From Flavobacteriales bacterium UBA7468 (GTDB lineage Bacteria; Bacteroidota; Bacteroidia; Flavobacteriales_D; Crocinitomicaceae), in the NCBI GenBank assembly GCA_002478565.1, contig DLPC01000025.1:19929-83928 (forward strand): 64,000 nt of DNA, read 5' to 3'. Below the pieces are notes generated by a model. That model had not been told where the DNA came from, did no database searches, and saw nothing but the letters and a program-made list of their open reading frames with translations. Below, piece by piece: positions 36,272-44,166 of this stretch. Every line of letters starts with the position of its first letter. The first letter of the stretch is position 1. Position numbers and translations under genes: made by a program.

Positions 36272-36633
36272 TACGACAGAAATCTGGTCAATAAAAGCTC
36301 CTTGATTCTTTTATCTACTTCGTTTTTGTTTTCTAAATAGTATTGAAATTCAGCAAGCGTGAAATAAGCAACCGTCATGCCGATGTAGCGTTGAACCAAT
36401 CCAGGATTTTTAGAAAATGTAGTTTGCAATAGTTTGCGTTGATCGGCTTCATTTGTAAGTGCTTTGACTAATTTAAATAAAGCATTTTGCTGCCATTCCA
36501 AAAGCCAGAGTTCGTGCTGGAATTTAAGAATCGGCCTCAGTGTGTTGTTTTGAAAGCGTTCCAGCGTTGTAACCTCCGTGGTTTGCTTCTCGATATCGGG
36601 ACGGAGCCCCAATAACTGTTCTTCAGTTCTCAT
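36268..36633 (-). CDS. Small helical hypothetical protein
   Basis: A 121-residue cytoplasmic protein, predicted all-helical and charged, with no known motif. It has several aromatic and Leu-rich stretches (FQHELWLLEWQQNALFKLVKAL; YIGMTVAYFTLAEFQYYLENK). The ATG overlaps the stop of the helicase-like gene (ATGA), so it is coupled to it and may form a complex with that degenerate helicase-like protein. Function unknown. Confidence 0.6.
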   Translation of the reverse strand: MRTEEQLLGLRPDIEKQTTEVTTLERFQNNTLRPILKFQHELWLLEWQQNALFKLVKALTNEADQRKLLQTTFSKNPGLVQRYIGMTVAYFTLAEFQYYLENKNEVDKRIKELLLTRFLSY

Positions 36634-37184
36634 GCTTCTTCAGACAACTCAAGATGCTGAATGTTCGGGAAAAATTCTTCTAGGTAACTCGCTGTACGCT
36701 CTTCATCAGCATTGGCACTGAAAAACAGCGCCTTACATTTAGGCAAGCTTTCAGTCATGCGCACGATATAACCTTTGTGCCCTTGACGCATGTGCTGATC
36801 GAGATCAAGGATTAAAAATAATTTGAGCTTTTTGATGTTGAAGCCATTTTGAAAGTACAATTCTGCCATACGGCGCGTGGTCCCCACAATAATTTCAGTG
36901 CCATCAAATAAATCGTTGCGTTGTTGTAGTTTATTTCCTTTCTCTACAATGAGGTCAACGGTTAAGTCTTTTACTTTGGCAAGTTGGGTAAACTGCGCAT
37001 GAATGGCTCTTGCTTGTTGGTCGTCTTTACACAACAGAATTGCTCTCGGCGACCCTTCTTCAGGTTGTGGCACATATTCTTCAACGATGGGCCACAGGTT
37101 CATTTCATATTGGGTCAATAGTGCACTGACTAATACTCCTTGGGTCGAGCGCAAGATTTTTTGAACACTATTGATTGGCTCCAT
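36630..37184 (-). CDS. Degenerate DEAD-box helicase-like protein
   Basis: A protein of about 184 residues with the outline of the first RecA-like domain of a DEAD-box helicase but with its motifs eroded. The P-loop is missing. LLCKDDQQARAIHAQF stands where motif Ia should be, IIVGTTRRMAELYFQNG resembles Ib (TPGR), LFLILDLDQ replaces DEAD, and LFFSANADEERT replaces the SAT motif. It cannot be an ordinary ATP-dependent helicase and may be an RNA-binding or regulatory relic. The start is uncertain: ATG at 37184 overlaps the MazG-like gene by 17 bases, while ATG at 37220 would overlap by 53. Confidence 0.65.
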   Translation of the reverse strand: MEPINSVQKILRSTQGVLVSALLTQYEMNLWPIVEEYVPQPEEGSPRAILLCKDDQQARAIHAQFTQLAKVKDLTVDLIVEKGNKLQQRNDLFDGTEIIVGTTRRMAELYFQNGFNIKKLKLFLILDLDQHMRQGHKGYIVRMTESLPKCKALFFSANADEERTASYLEEFFPNIQHLELSEEA

Positions 37185-37509
37185 CTGTAAGTTTTGGGTT
37201 ATTGAGGTGTCTTTGCGCATCGCGCTGCGTTTTTTTCTCGAGGTTTTTTTCAAGCGCTTGCGTTAAATCAATCCCGGTTTGATTGGCCAAGCAACACAAA
37301 ACAAATAAAATATCGGCCATTTCATCTCCGAGGTCTTTATTGCGGTCACTTTCTTTTTCAGATTGTTCGCCATAGCGTCTGGCCATAATTCTGGCGAGTT
37401 CCCCTACCTCTTCCATTAAAATAGCCGTGTTGGTGAGCTCGTTAAAATAACGCACCCCCAAAGTTTGGATCCAATGATCGACCTTTGCTTGTGCTTCACT
37501 GATTTTCAT
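37168..37509 (-). CDS. MazG-like nucleotide pyrophosphohydrolase
   Basis: A 113-residue all-alpha NTP pyrophosphatase. The metal-binding pattern is MEEVGELARIMARR (E-E-x-x-E) followed by KDLGDEMADILFVLCCLANQTGIDL (E-x-x-D). It is of the short, single-domain type related to MazG and dCTPase-like enzymes, which remove non-canonical nucleotides. It is the first gene of a three-gene run with the helicase-like and helical proteins. Confidence 0.88.
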   Translation of the reverse strand: MKISEAQAKVDHWIQTLGVRYFNELTNTAILMEEVGELARIMARRYGEQSEKESDRNKDLGDEMADILFVLCCLANQTGIDLTQALEKNLEKKTQRDAQRHLNNPKLTDGANQ

Positions 37510-37513
37510 GCAA

Positions 37514-37521
37514 CAAAGGTA
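37514..37521 (-). promoter_or_regulatory. Candidate -7 element for the MazG-like gene
   Basis: TACCTTTG on the minus strand fits TANNTTTG and ends 4 bases before the ATG at 37509: a leaderless arrangement. No -33 element is obvious. Confidence 0.5.
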
Positions 37522-37544
37522 TCAAAACCTCTCATTAGATATGC

Positions 37545-37552
37545 TACATTTG
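37545..37552 (+). promoter_or_regulatory. Candidate -7 element for the aldehyde dehydrogenase gene
   Basis: TACATTTG fits TANNTTTG and ends 7 bases before the ATG at 37560, again implying almost no leader. It is divergent from the MazG-like element, 23 bases away. Confidence 0.5.
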
Positions 37553-37559
37553 TAATACG

Positions 37560-39002
37560 ATGGAAAAACTAAGCAATTTTATCAATGGCGCATATGTCGC
37601 ACCACTGAGCGGAAACTATATCGATAACTTCGAACCTGCTACTGGAAAAGTCTATTCTTTAATTCCGGATTCAAGTGCCGAAGATGTTGAAGTTGCCGTA
37701 GCAGCGGCAGAAGCCGCCTTTCCAATTTGGTCTGGAATGGGCGTCGAGCAGCGCGCAACTATACTTAGAAAACTATCCGAAGGCATTGATGCGAACCTAG
37801 ATGCATTCGTCGCGGCCGAGTCAAAAGATAACGGGAAGCCCTTGAGTTTAGCCCAACATGTAGACATTCCAAGAGCGGTATCGAACTTTCATTTCTTTGC
37901 CACAGCCATTGAACATTTTGCTTCGGAGTCTCATCAGATGGAAGGAATTGGTTTGAATTATACCACCAGAAAACCAATAGGAGTTGTAGGGTGTATTTCT
38001 CCTTGGAATCTTCCACTCTATTTGTTTTCTTGGAAAATTGCTCCGGCATTAGCTGCCGGGAATTGTGTCATTGCTAAACCTTCAGAGGTTACACCCTACA
38101 CTGCTTTCATGCTTGGTAAGATTGCCAAAGAAGCGGGTATGCCAGATGGCGTACTCAATATTTTACATGGCACCGGGCCTAACGTGGGTGATGCCATAGT
38201 CAAACATCCGAAAATCAAAGCGATTTCCTTTACCGGCGGAACCAAAACTGGCGAGTATATTGCCCGAACCGCCGGGCCGATGTTTAAAAAATTATCCTTA
38301 GAACTCGGTGGTAAAAACCCGAATATCATTTTTGCCGATTGCGACTTCAAAGAGGCACTCAGTACTACCATTCGTTCTTCGTTTGCCAACCAAGGCCAGA
38401 TCTGCTTATGTGGTTCAAGAATTTTTATTGAGCGTCCTATTTACGAAAAATTCAAAGAAGCGTTTGTAGCTGCAGTTTCTAAAAGCAAGGTTTCGTTTCC
38501 GCAAGATCCAGAAGCCAAACTCGGGGCAGTTGTATCCAAACCACATATGGAAAAAGTATTGAGCTACATCGAATTAGCCAAAGAAGAAGGCGGAACAATT
38601 CTTTGTGGGGGCAAACGCAAAGTGCTGACAGGCGAACATGCTGAAGGATACTATATTGAACCGACCATTATTGAAGGTTTGCATTACCAATGCCGCACCA
38701 ACCAAGAAGAAATTTTTGGTCCTGTAGTAACACTCACACCTTTTGATACAGAAGAAGAAGTACTCGAAATGGCCAATTCTACCCAATACGGCTTGGCAGC
38801 TACCGTCTGGACAAACGACCTCAAGCGAGCCCATCGCGTTGCAGATTTAGTGCAAGCCGGAATCGTATGGGTTAACGCATGGTTGGTCAGAGACCTCCGC
38901 ACACCTTTTGGTGGTGTTAAAGCCTCTGGCGTTGGACGTGAAGGTGGTTGGGAAGCTTTGCGTTTCTTTACAGAGGCAAAAAACATCTTTATAAAATATT
39001 GA
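37560..39002 (+). CDS. Aldehyde dehydrogenase (2-hydroxymuconic/2-aminomuconic semialdehyde type)
   Basis: A 480-residue NAD(P)-dependent aldehyde dehydrogenase. The active site is complete: Asn150 in CISPWNLPLYLFSWK, Glu248 in SLELGGKNPN and the nucleophile Cys282 in NQGQICLCGSR. The FTGGTKTG loop is the cofactor site. The combination NQGQICLCGSRIF and the C-terminal LVRDLRTPFGGVKASGVGREGG resembles 2-hydroxymuconic and 2-aminomuconic semialdehyde dehydrogenases, so a role in kynurenine or aromatic breakdown is possible. No other gene of such a pathway is next to it. Its stop codon abuts the tandem repeat. Confidence 0.85.
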   Translation: MEKLSNFINGAYVAPLSGNYIDNFEPATGKVYSLIPDSSAEDVEVAVAAAEAAFPIWSGMGVEQRATILRKLSEGIDANLDAFVAAESKDNGKPLSLAQHVDIPRAVSNFHFFATAIEHFASESHQMEGIGLNYTTRKPIGVVGCISPWNLPLYLFSWKIAPALAAGNCVIAKPSEVTPYTAFMLGKIAKEAGMPDGVLNILHGTGPNVGDAIVKHPKIKAISFTGGTKTGEYIARTAGPMFKKLSLELGGKNPNIIFADCDFKEALSTTIRSSFANQGQICLCGSRIFIERPIYEKFKEAFVAAVSKSKVSFPQDPEAKLGAVVSKPHMEKVLSYIELAKEEGGTILCGGKRKVLTGEHAEGYYIEPTIIEGLHYQCRTNQEEIFGPVVTLTPFDTEEEVLEMANSTQYGLAATVWTNDLKRAHRVADLVQAGIVWVNAWLVRDLRTPFGGVKASGVGREGGWEALRFFTEAKNIFIKY

Positions 39003-39070
39003 ATTGATGAATTGATGAATTGATGAATTGATGAATTGATGAATTGATGAATTGATGAATTGATGAATTG
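39001..39070 (+). repeat. 8-bp perfect tandem repeat (GAATTGAT, about 8.75 copies)
   Basis: Eight full copies of GAATTGAT run from 39001 to 39064, followed by a partial copy to 39070, without a mismatch. The array starts at the second base of the stop codon of the aldehyde dehydrogenase and ends 7 bases before the ATG of the GH16 gene, filling the whole intergenic space. Such arrays can change length by slipped-strand mispairing. The unit encodes stop codons in the forward frames and a repeating Ile-Asn-Ser peptide in the reverse direction. Confidence 0.97.
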
Positions 39071-39077
39071 AATAATA

Positions 39078-40277
39078 ATGAAACATCCAATCTTATTTTT
39101 TCTACTTATCACTTTTGGGTTGAGCGCCCAACTCAAACCCATTTTATTTCAATTTAAAACTGACACCGTACTGACCTGGCATTACCAATTTGGTGATGAA
39201 TTTTCAAACAAAAACATTGATCAAGAAAAATGGATTCCAAGATATCCATGGGGAGGCCTATTGCTCGATCAAAGCCAATGGTCAACACCAGCGATGATCC
39301 ATGTTCAAAATGGCTGGCTACAACTTACTGCAGATCGATACGGTAAAAAAGCAAAGGTTGAAAACTGGATGATCAACCAAGAACAAGCTCGAGAATTACA
39401 AATTGATTTCAAGAATGATTCCGTTTATCTCGATTACCTCACCTCTTGCCTTTGGAGTAAAGATACCTTTCGCTACGGCTATTTTGAATGTAGGGCAATC
39501 GTGCCAGATGGACAGGGGCTTTGGCCAGCATTTTGGCTGTATGGCCAGAACCAAAAAGATGAAATTGATTTCATGGAAATGAAAGGTGAGCGTCCGAACG
39601 ATATCCACGTAGACATCCATTTACCTCAGCGCAAAGATTACGTGAAAAATAAATTGGGCATCAAAAAAGATTGGGGAGGATGGGTAGGCATGTCTCCAAA
39701 ACTTACCGGGGATACCCTTATTTTTTCCGGAGTTTGGTTGCCTAATTCCTTGACCTATTTTGTCAATGGTACGCCGGTTTCCTTTTTCAATGGAGATTTT
39801 CAAACGGCTATGAACCTCATCGTTAACTTAGCTGTAGCCCGAGACGGTTATGCTTTTAACCCCGGACCAAATGATCAAACACAATTTCCAGCAAGCTTTC
39901 AAGTAGATTATGTTAGGGTCTGGAGCCTAGATCCACGAAAAAGTACACGCTTTGAAACAAATAAGGAGCAATTCACAGTTGGAAGCTCCTTCAAACCGAG
40001 AGCAATTGAGAACAAAGTGGGGCTCATTTATCCGAAAAAAGAACTGTCCAAAGAGAAAGGATTTGTGAGTTTTATTCCAATAGGTGCAAATCAATATGCG
40101 ATTCAATATAACGGCAATGAGGACTTCAAAATTTCATTTAACGGCGAAGAAAAGCAAATTGAAAATCGAATAAAAGTCAAAAACGGCAACATCATCGACC
40201 TACAAAACGCGCCACAAAACCTTTCAATCATAATTACTTGCGGCAATCAAAAGGTAGAATTCTATCCGCTAAAGTAG
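39078..40277 (+). CDS. Glycoside hydrolase family 16 (beta-glucanase/laminarinase-like)
   Basis: A 399-residue secreted enzyme with a signal peptide at 1-17 (ITFGLSAQ). The GH16 domain covers about 25-285: QFGDEFSNKNIDQEKW near the start, GYFECRAIVPDGQGLWPAFWLYG, and the catalytic ExDxxE motif Glu162-Ile-Asp164-Phe-Met-Glu167, then VDYVRVWSL at the end. The beta-bulge form ExDxxE is that of laminarinases and related beta-glucanases. The C-terminal 110 residues are beta-rich, unknown, and do not look like a T9SS domain. The upstream gap consists only of the 8-bp tandem repeat. Confidence 0.92.
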   Translation: MKHPILFFLLITFGLSAQLKPILFQFKTDTVLTWHYQFGDEFSNKNIDQEKWIPRYPWGGLLLDQSQWSTPAMIHVQNGWLQLTADRYGKKAKVENWMINQEQARELQIDFKNDSVYLDYLTSCLWSKDTFRYGYFECRAIVPDGQGLWPAFWLYGQNQKDEIDFMEMKGERPNDIHVDIHLPQRKDYVKNKLGIKKDWGGWVGMSPKLTGDTLIFSGVWLPNSLTYFVNGTPVSFFNGDFQTAMNLIVNLAVARDGYAFNPGPNDQTQFPASFQVDYVRVWSLDPRKSTRFETNKEQFTVGSSFKPRAIENKVGLIYPKKELSKEKGFVSFIPIGANQYAIQYNGNEDFKISFNGEEKQIENRIKVKNGNIIDLQNAPQNLSIIITCGNQKVEFYPLK

Positions 40278-40280
40278 CAT

Positions 40281-41255
40281 TTATTTTTTCGAGACTCCAA
40301 ACCTAAAGCCTGCAACAAATTTGATGGCATAATAAAGTTGACGGTAATTCAACTCATTATACCTAATGCTTTTGTTGTCAAAATCTGTAACCAGAAAGAA
40401 AAAGCGTTCATTTGAAGAGTATCCACCCATGAGGCGCATGTCAAATCGAGGAGCGATCCCTAAAAGTAATTTAGAATTAGTTGGTGTTTCATAACCCTTG
40501 ATTTGAACTACCGGGCCCAAACCCAACCAACCACCAAGTTGCCAATTATTCTTTCGATTAACATAAGCAACACCAGGAATAGCACCAAAATCAAAGGCTT
40601 GCAACTGTTGGAGGTTTTGCATCGGGACTTGTTGGTTTTGGAGCTGTGCAGGAATAAGACTTCCATTTTTATTTGCTGAACCAAAATAATTGATCGTCCC
40701 CTTGAGGTACCAGGTTAAAATTTCTTTGGTGTAATGAGCACGTTTACCCAGAAGTCCGTTCATCTGAAATTCGGGATTATGAAAATACCAACCATTCATC
40801 ATCACGTTAAATGAGCGCACTTTTGGCAAAATTATATGTGGTTTTGGAGTACTAGTTGTTGTATCAAATTGCCCTGCATTTTTAAGCGCATATCCAAAAG
40901 TAGATTTGAATTCAAAGTCGTACCACACCTTTTTGTGGGTGAGGTCATAGGCAAAATTGTATTGTGTCGTTTGACCAAAATTACTTGTTGGTCGGATGTT
41001 GCCAATTATTGGGAAACCTACTCTCAAATGAAACCATTTATAAGCGAATCCAAGCCCTAAAAACGGGCTAAAATTATTTTTGTAGGAGAGCTCTGTTAGT
41101 TGGTGATTGAAATTCCCTTGAAGTGAAAACGGATTGGCATTATATCCAAAATCTGAGTACATAATTGGGTTTTCACGAAAGGATTCAATCGCAAATTGCT
41201 GCGCAAAAAGCGCAGAATGAACAAGAATAATAAAGGCAGCTAAACTATTTTTCAA
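40281..41255 (-). CDS. Putative outer-membrane beta-barrel protein
   Basis: A 324-residue exported protein of unknown function. A signal peptide covers about 1-19 (ILVHSALFAQQ). The rest alternates hydrophobic and polar residues with many aromatic ends (FLGLGFAYKWFHLRVGFPI, LYYAIKFVAGFRFGVSKK), as in small outer-membrane barrels; the final strand ending in Phe-Gly-Val supports this. The reading begins with TTG (41253-41255) and overlaps the end of the oligopeptidase gene by 11 bases; no better ATG precedes the signal peptide. Confidence 0.65.
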   Translation of the reverse strand: MKNSLAAFIILVHSALFAQQFAIESFRENPIMYSDFGYNANPFSLQGNFNHQLTELSYKNNFSPFLGLGFAYKWFHLRVGFPIIGNIRPTSNFGQTTQYNFAYDLTHKKVWYDFEFKSTFGYALKNAGQFDTTTSTPKPHIILPKVRSFNVMMNGWYFHNPEFQMNGLLGKRAHYTKEILTWYLKGTINYFGSANKNGSLIPAQLQNQQVPMQNLQQLQAFDFGAIPGVAYVNRKNNWQLGGWLGLGPVVQIKGYETPTNSKLLLGIAPRFDMRLMGGYSSNERFFFLVTDFDNKSIRYNELNYRQLYYAIKFVAGFRFGVSKK

Positions 41256-43332
41256 TACCCTCTAGCCCTAAGATAAAACTAAGCACTTTGGCTCTTTCGA
41301 GTCTTTCTGTACTGCGTCCTGAACCGCCGCCATGACCGGCATCCATGTTGCATTCAAAGATGAGCGGTGCATTGTTTGTGCGTAAAGTTCTGAGTTTAGC
41401 AACGTATTTTGCTGGCTCCCAGTATTGTACTTGCGAATCGTGATAACCAGAAGTAACATACATTGCAGGGTATGCCATGTGGTGTAAGTTATCATAAGGA
41501 GAATACTTCAGTAAGTAATAATAATAGTGTGGGTCATTCGGATTGCCCCATTCTTCGTATTCTCCTGTCGTAAGTGGAATACTTTCATCGAGCATGGTAG
41601 TTACCACATCAACAAATGGCACTTCTGAGACAATTCCTTTAAATAAATAAGGCGCCATATTTGCGATCGCACCCATCAAAAGTCCACCAGCACTTCCTCC
41701 ATTCGCGTAGATTCGGGAAGGGTCGCAATAGCCCATGTGTCCTAAGAACTCGGCTGCGTTAATGAAATCTGTGAAGGTGTTGATCTTCTTGTCAAATTTT
41801 CCGTTTTGATACCAATCTTCACCTAAATATTTGCAACCTCGGATATGAGCAGTTGCAAAAACAAAGCCTCGGTCGAGTAATGATAACCTTGTTGGACTAA
41901 AGATATCCGGAATGGTATAGCCATAAGATCCATAACCATACAAGAGCAATGGTGCTTTTGATAATTCTGTTCCTTTCTTATAAACAATACTTACAGGAAT
42001 TTTCGTGCCGTCATTTGCTGTTGCCCATACCCTTTGTGATTCATAATTTTCTGGGTTGAATTGAGGGTCTTTGAGCTTTTTCTCGAAGAAAATTTCTTGA
42101 GAATTGGTGTTGAGGTCATAGGTGTAAACCCTAGATGGCGTTGTTAAGGAATTGACTAAATAATAAATCTTAGAAGCTTTGTAGTCGTCATTCAAGGCCA
42201 AGCCTAAATAGTAAGTTTCGCCAGTAATATTGATATACTTTTCTTGTGCACTTGAAATGTCCTTGAGTTTCAATTTGAGCAAGCCGTTGTCTCGTTCCTC
42301 TAACAATAGATGTGATTTAAAAACGCTCAATCCTTCAATGAGGATTTTTGGGTTGTGTGCCACAAATTCTTCACAGCTCGCAATACTTGTCGGAATTTGA
42401 TTGGAAAACAAAACGCGGTTATTAATCGCATTGTCGTTACTTAGAATAAAGAAGCCTTTTTCATGGTGTTCTACTTCATAGATGTGCCCTTGTTTACGTG
42501 CTAAGAAAATTTTGGCCTTGGCATTTGCTTGATTGGAGTCAATTAACTGAACTTCAGAAGTTGTGGAGCTATAACTGTAGATAAGGACAAAAGCGTTGGT
42601 GAGTGTTTTACCTATTCCAACACTAAATTTGTCGTCTTTCTCTTCATATATGAGTTCGTCTGTACTTTGCGGCGTGCCTATTTGATGGCGATACACCAAA
42701 TATTCTCGAAGGGTTTCAGGATCTTTTTTCGTATAATAAATAGTTTGATTATCGTTAGCCCAAACAACGCTTCCACTCGTTTCAGTCAAGACATCTTTCA
42801 TGTATTTACCCTTTGATCTGAACCTGATTTCATACTTTCTGCGACCTATAAAATCCTCACTTACCGCTAAAATTTGATTATTTGGAGATGGTGCCCAAGC
42901 GGCCAATTCATAGAAGGACTTACCTTTGGCGCGCTCGTTTTCATCAAAAAACAAGACCGCTTTTCCGTCCAACTCGTAACGGTAAATTTGCTGATAATCT
43001 AGGCCCTCAACATTACGGTTTTGATATTGATAACCATTTAAGATGTAAGGGGCACTGGTTTCATTGGGGTCAATGCGCGCTTCAAATTCATTGAGTAAAC
43101 TATTGACAAGCGGGTCTAGCGCTTTGAAATATGCGGCTGCATAAGCGTTTTCTTCTTGAAGATATTTTAGTACCGGTGAACTGTCGCGTTCGCGCATCCA
43201 GTAATAAGGATCTTGGCGCTGGTGGCCATGTTTTTCTAAGATTTGGTCAATTTTTGGAGCAACAGGTTCTTGTGCGCGTAAATCTAGATTCATAAATATG
43301 AATAAAATGAAGAATAAAGGCTTGATTTTCAT
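41245..43332 (-). CDS. Oligopeptidase B-like S9 family peptidase
   Basis: A 695-residue serine peptidase of family S9A with a signal peptide (LDLRAQ at about 16-21), so probably periplasmic. The N-terminal half is a beta-propeller (about 30-420). The C-terminal alpha/beta-hydrolase domain has LLLYGYGSYGY (oxyanion region), Ser547 in NGGSAGGLLMG, Asp632 in TSGYHDSQVQYWEP and His667 in DAGHGGGSGR. Oligopeptidase B cuts short peptides after basic residues; EEWGNP and the GGSAGG motif are of that branch. Enzymes of this family only accept peptides, not folded proteins. Confidence 0.9.
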   Translation of the reverse strand: MKIKPLFFILFIFMNLDLRAQEPVAPKIDQILEKHGHQRQDPYYWMRERDSSPVLKYLQEENAYAAAYFKALDPLVNSLLNEFEARIDPNETSAPYILNGYQYQNRNVEGLDYQQIYRYELDGKAVLFFDENERAKGKSFYELAAWAPSPNNQILAVSEDFIGRRKYEIRFRSKGKYMKDVLTETSGSVVWANDNQTIYYTKKDPETLREYLVYRHQIGTPQSTDELIYEEKDDKFSVGIGKTLTNAFVLIYSYSSTTSEVQLIDSNQANAKAKIFLARKQGHIYEVEHHEKGFFILSNDNAINNRVLFSNQIPTSIASCEEFVAHNPKILIEGLSVFKSHLLLEERDNGLLKLKLKDISSAQEKYINITGETYYLGLALNDDYKASKIYYLVNSLTTPSRVYTYDLNTNSQEIFFEKKLKDPQFNPENYESQRVWATANDGTKIPVSIVYKKGTELSKAPLLLYGYGSYGYTIPDIFSPTRLSLLDRGFVFATAHIRGCKYLGEDWYQNGKFDKKINTFTDFINAAEFLGHMGYCDPSRIYANGGSAGGLLMGAIANMAPYLFKGIVSEVPFVDVVTTMLDESIPLTTGEYEEWGNPNDPHYYYYLLKYSPYDNLHHMAYPAMYVTSGYHDSQVQYWEPAKYVAKLRTLRTNNAPLIFECNMDAGHGGGSGRSTERLERAKVLSFILGLEGIEK

Positions 43333-43346
43333 AGCGTGATTTGCTA

Positions 43347-43354
43347 CAAAAGTA
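43347..43354 (-). promoter_or_regulatory. Candidate -7 element for the oligopeptidase gene, within a palindrome
   Basis: TACTTTTG on the minus strand fits TANNTTTG and ends 14 bases before the ATG at 43332. It lies inside the inverted repeat GCTAC-AAAA-GTAGC (43343-43356), which could be an operator. Confidence 0.5.
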
Positions 43355-43377
43355 GCGATATTCTCTTTTGAAAAGTT

Positions 43378-43385
43378 TAACTTTG
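43378..43385 (+). promoter_or_regulatory. Candidate -7 element for the methyltransferase gene
   Basis: TAACTTTG fits TANNTTTG and ends 4 bases before the GTG start at 43390, implying a leaderless transcript. A TTTG at 43350-43353 is 24 bases upstream, slightly far for a -33 element. Confidence 0.45.
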
Positions 43386-43389
43386 GTAC

Positions 43390-44166
43390 GTGAAGAAACT
43401 ATATAAATATCTCCTCAATAAGCTCCCGAGACCCTTGCTTATCCGCCTGAGTTACCTTTTTAGGTTGGTGGCACCTATTTTGTACAAAGGGTCTGCTGTG
43501 AGTTGCCCAGTTTGTGAAAAATCATTTTCAAAGTTTTTATCGTATGGTTCAGAGGTCGCACACCGTGAAAACGTCTTGTGCCCCCATGACCTCACACTCG
43601 AGCGCCACCGATTGATGTGGCTTTACCTCAAAGACCACAGCAATTTTTTTACTGCTTCTTCGCTTTCTGTACTTCATATTGCGCCAGAACAATGTTTTAT
43701 TGACCGTTTCAAGGCTCAAACAAACTTAAATTACCTCACCGCTGACCTCGTTTCGCCAATTGCAGACATGCATTTCGACCTACACAGTATTCCGCTAGAA
43801 GACAATCGTTTTGATGTGGTTTTTTGCAATCATGTGATGGAACACGTAACTGATCCCAAACAATGTATGTCAGAACTCTTCAGAGTCATGAAGCCAGGAG
43901 GATGGGCCATTATGCAAGTACCTCAGGATTTTAGCCGTGAGCAAACCTATGAAGACGCTAGTATCACAAGCCCAGCTGAACGCGAAAAACACTTTTGGCA
44001 AAAAGACCACGTACGTTTATTTGGTAAAGACTATCCATCTTACCTTGAGTCTGTAGGTTTTCAAACCCAAATATTTGATTTCCATCAACACTACTCTAAA
44101 ACCCAAATTGATCAGTACAGGTTAATGGACAGTGAAATATTATACATCTTCAAAAAACCGAACTGA
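43390..44166 (+). CDS. SAM-dependent methyltransferase (class I)
   Basis: A 258-residue protein with a Cys-x-x-Cys pair (CPVCEKSF, about residues 38-45), a further Cys-Pro-His, and then a class I methyltransferase fold: SVLHIAPEQCFIDRF as motif I (altered from the usual Gly-rich loop), LTADLVSPIADMHFDLHSIPLEDNRFDVVFCNHVMEHV (in pieces) as the acidic loop and motif IV, and LFRVMKPGGWAIMQVP as the typical late motif. The substrate is unknown; relatives often sit near envelope sugar genes. It starts with GTG; there is no nearby ATG. The stop overlaps the MbnP gene start (TGATG). Confidence 0.8.
   Translation: MKKLYKYLLNKLPRPLLIRLSYLFRLVAPILYKGSAVSCPVCEKSFSKFLSYGSEVAHRENVLCPHDLTLERHRLMWLYLKDHSNFFTASSLSVLHIAPEQCFIDRFKAQTNLNYLTADLVSPIADMHFDLHSIPLEDNRFDVVFCNHVMEHVTDPKQCMSELFRVMKPGGWAIMQVPQDFSREQTYEDASITSPAEREKHFWQKDHVRLFGKDYPSYLESVGFQTQIFDFHQHYSKTQIDQYRLMDSEILYIFKKPN

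Noticed and set aside
39001..39070. CRISPR-like array
   Set aside because: The unit is 8 bases, repeats are contiguous and there are no spacers.
38684..39142. Minus-strand frame with repeated Ile-Asn-Ser-Ser-Ile-His-Gln-Phe peptide
   Set aside because: It is produced by translating the 8-bp DNA repeat and the reverse of the aldehyde dehydrogenase gene; no independent support.
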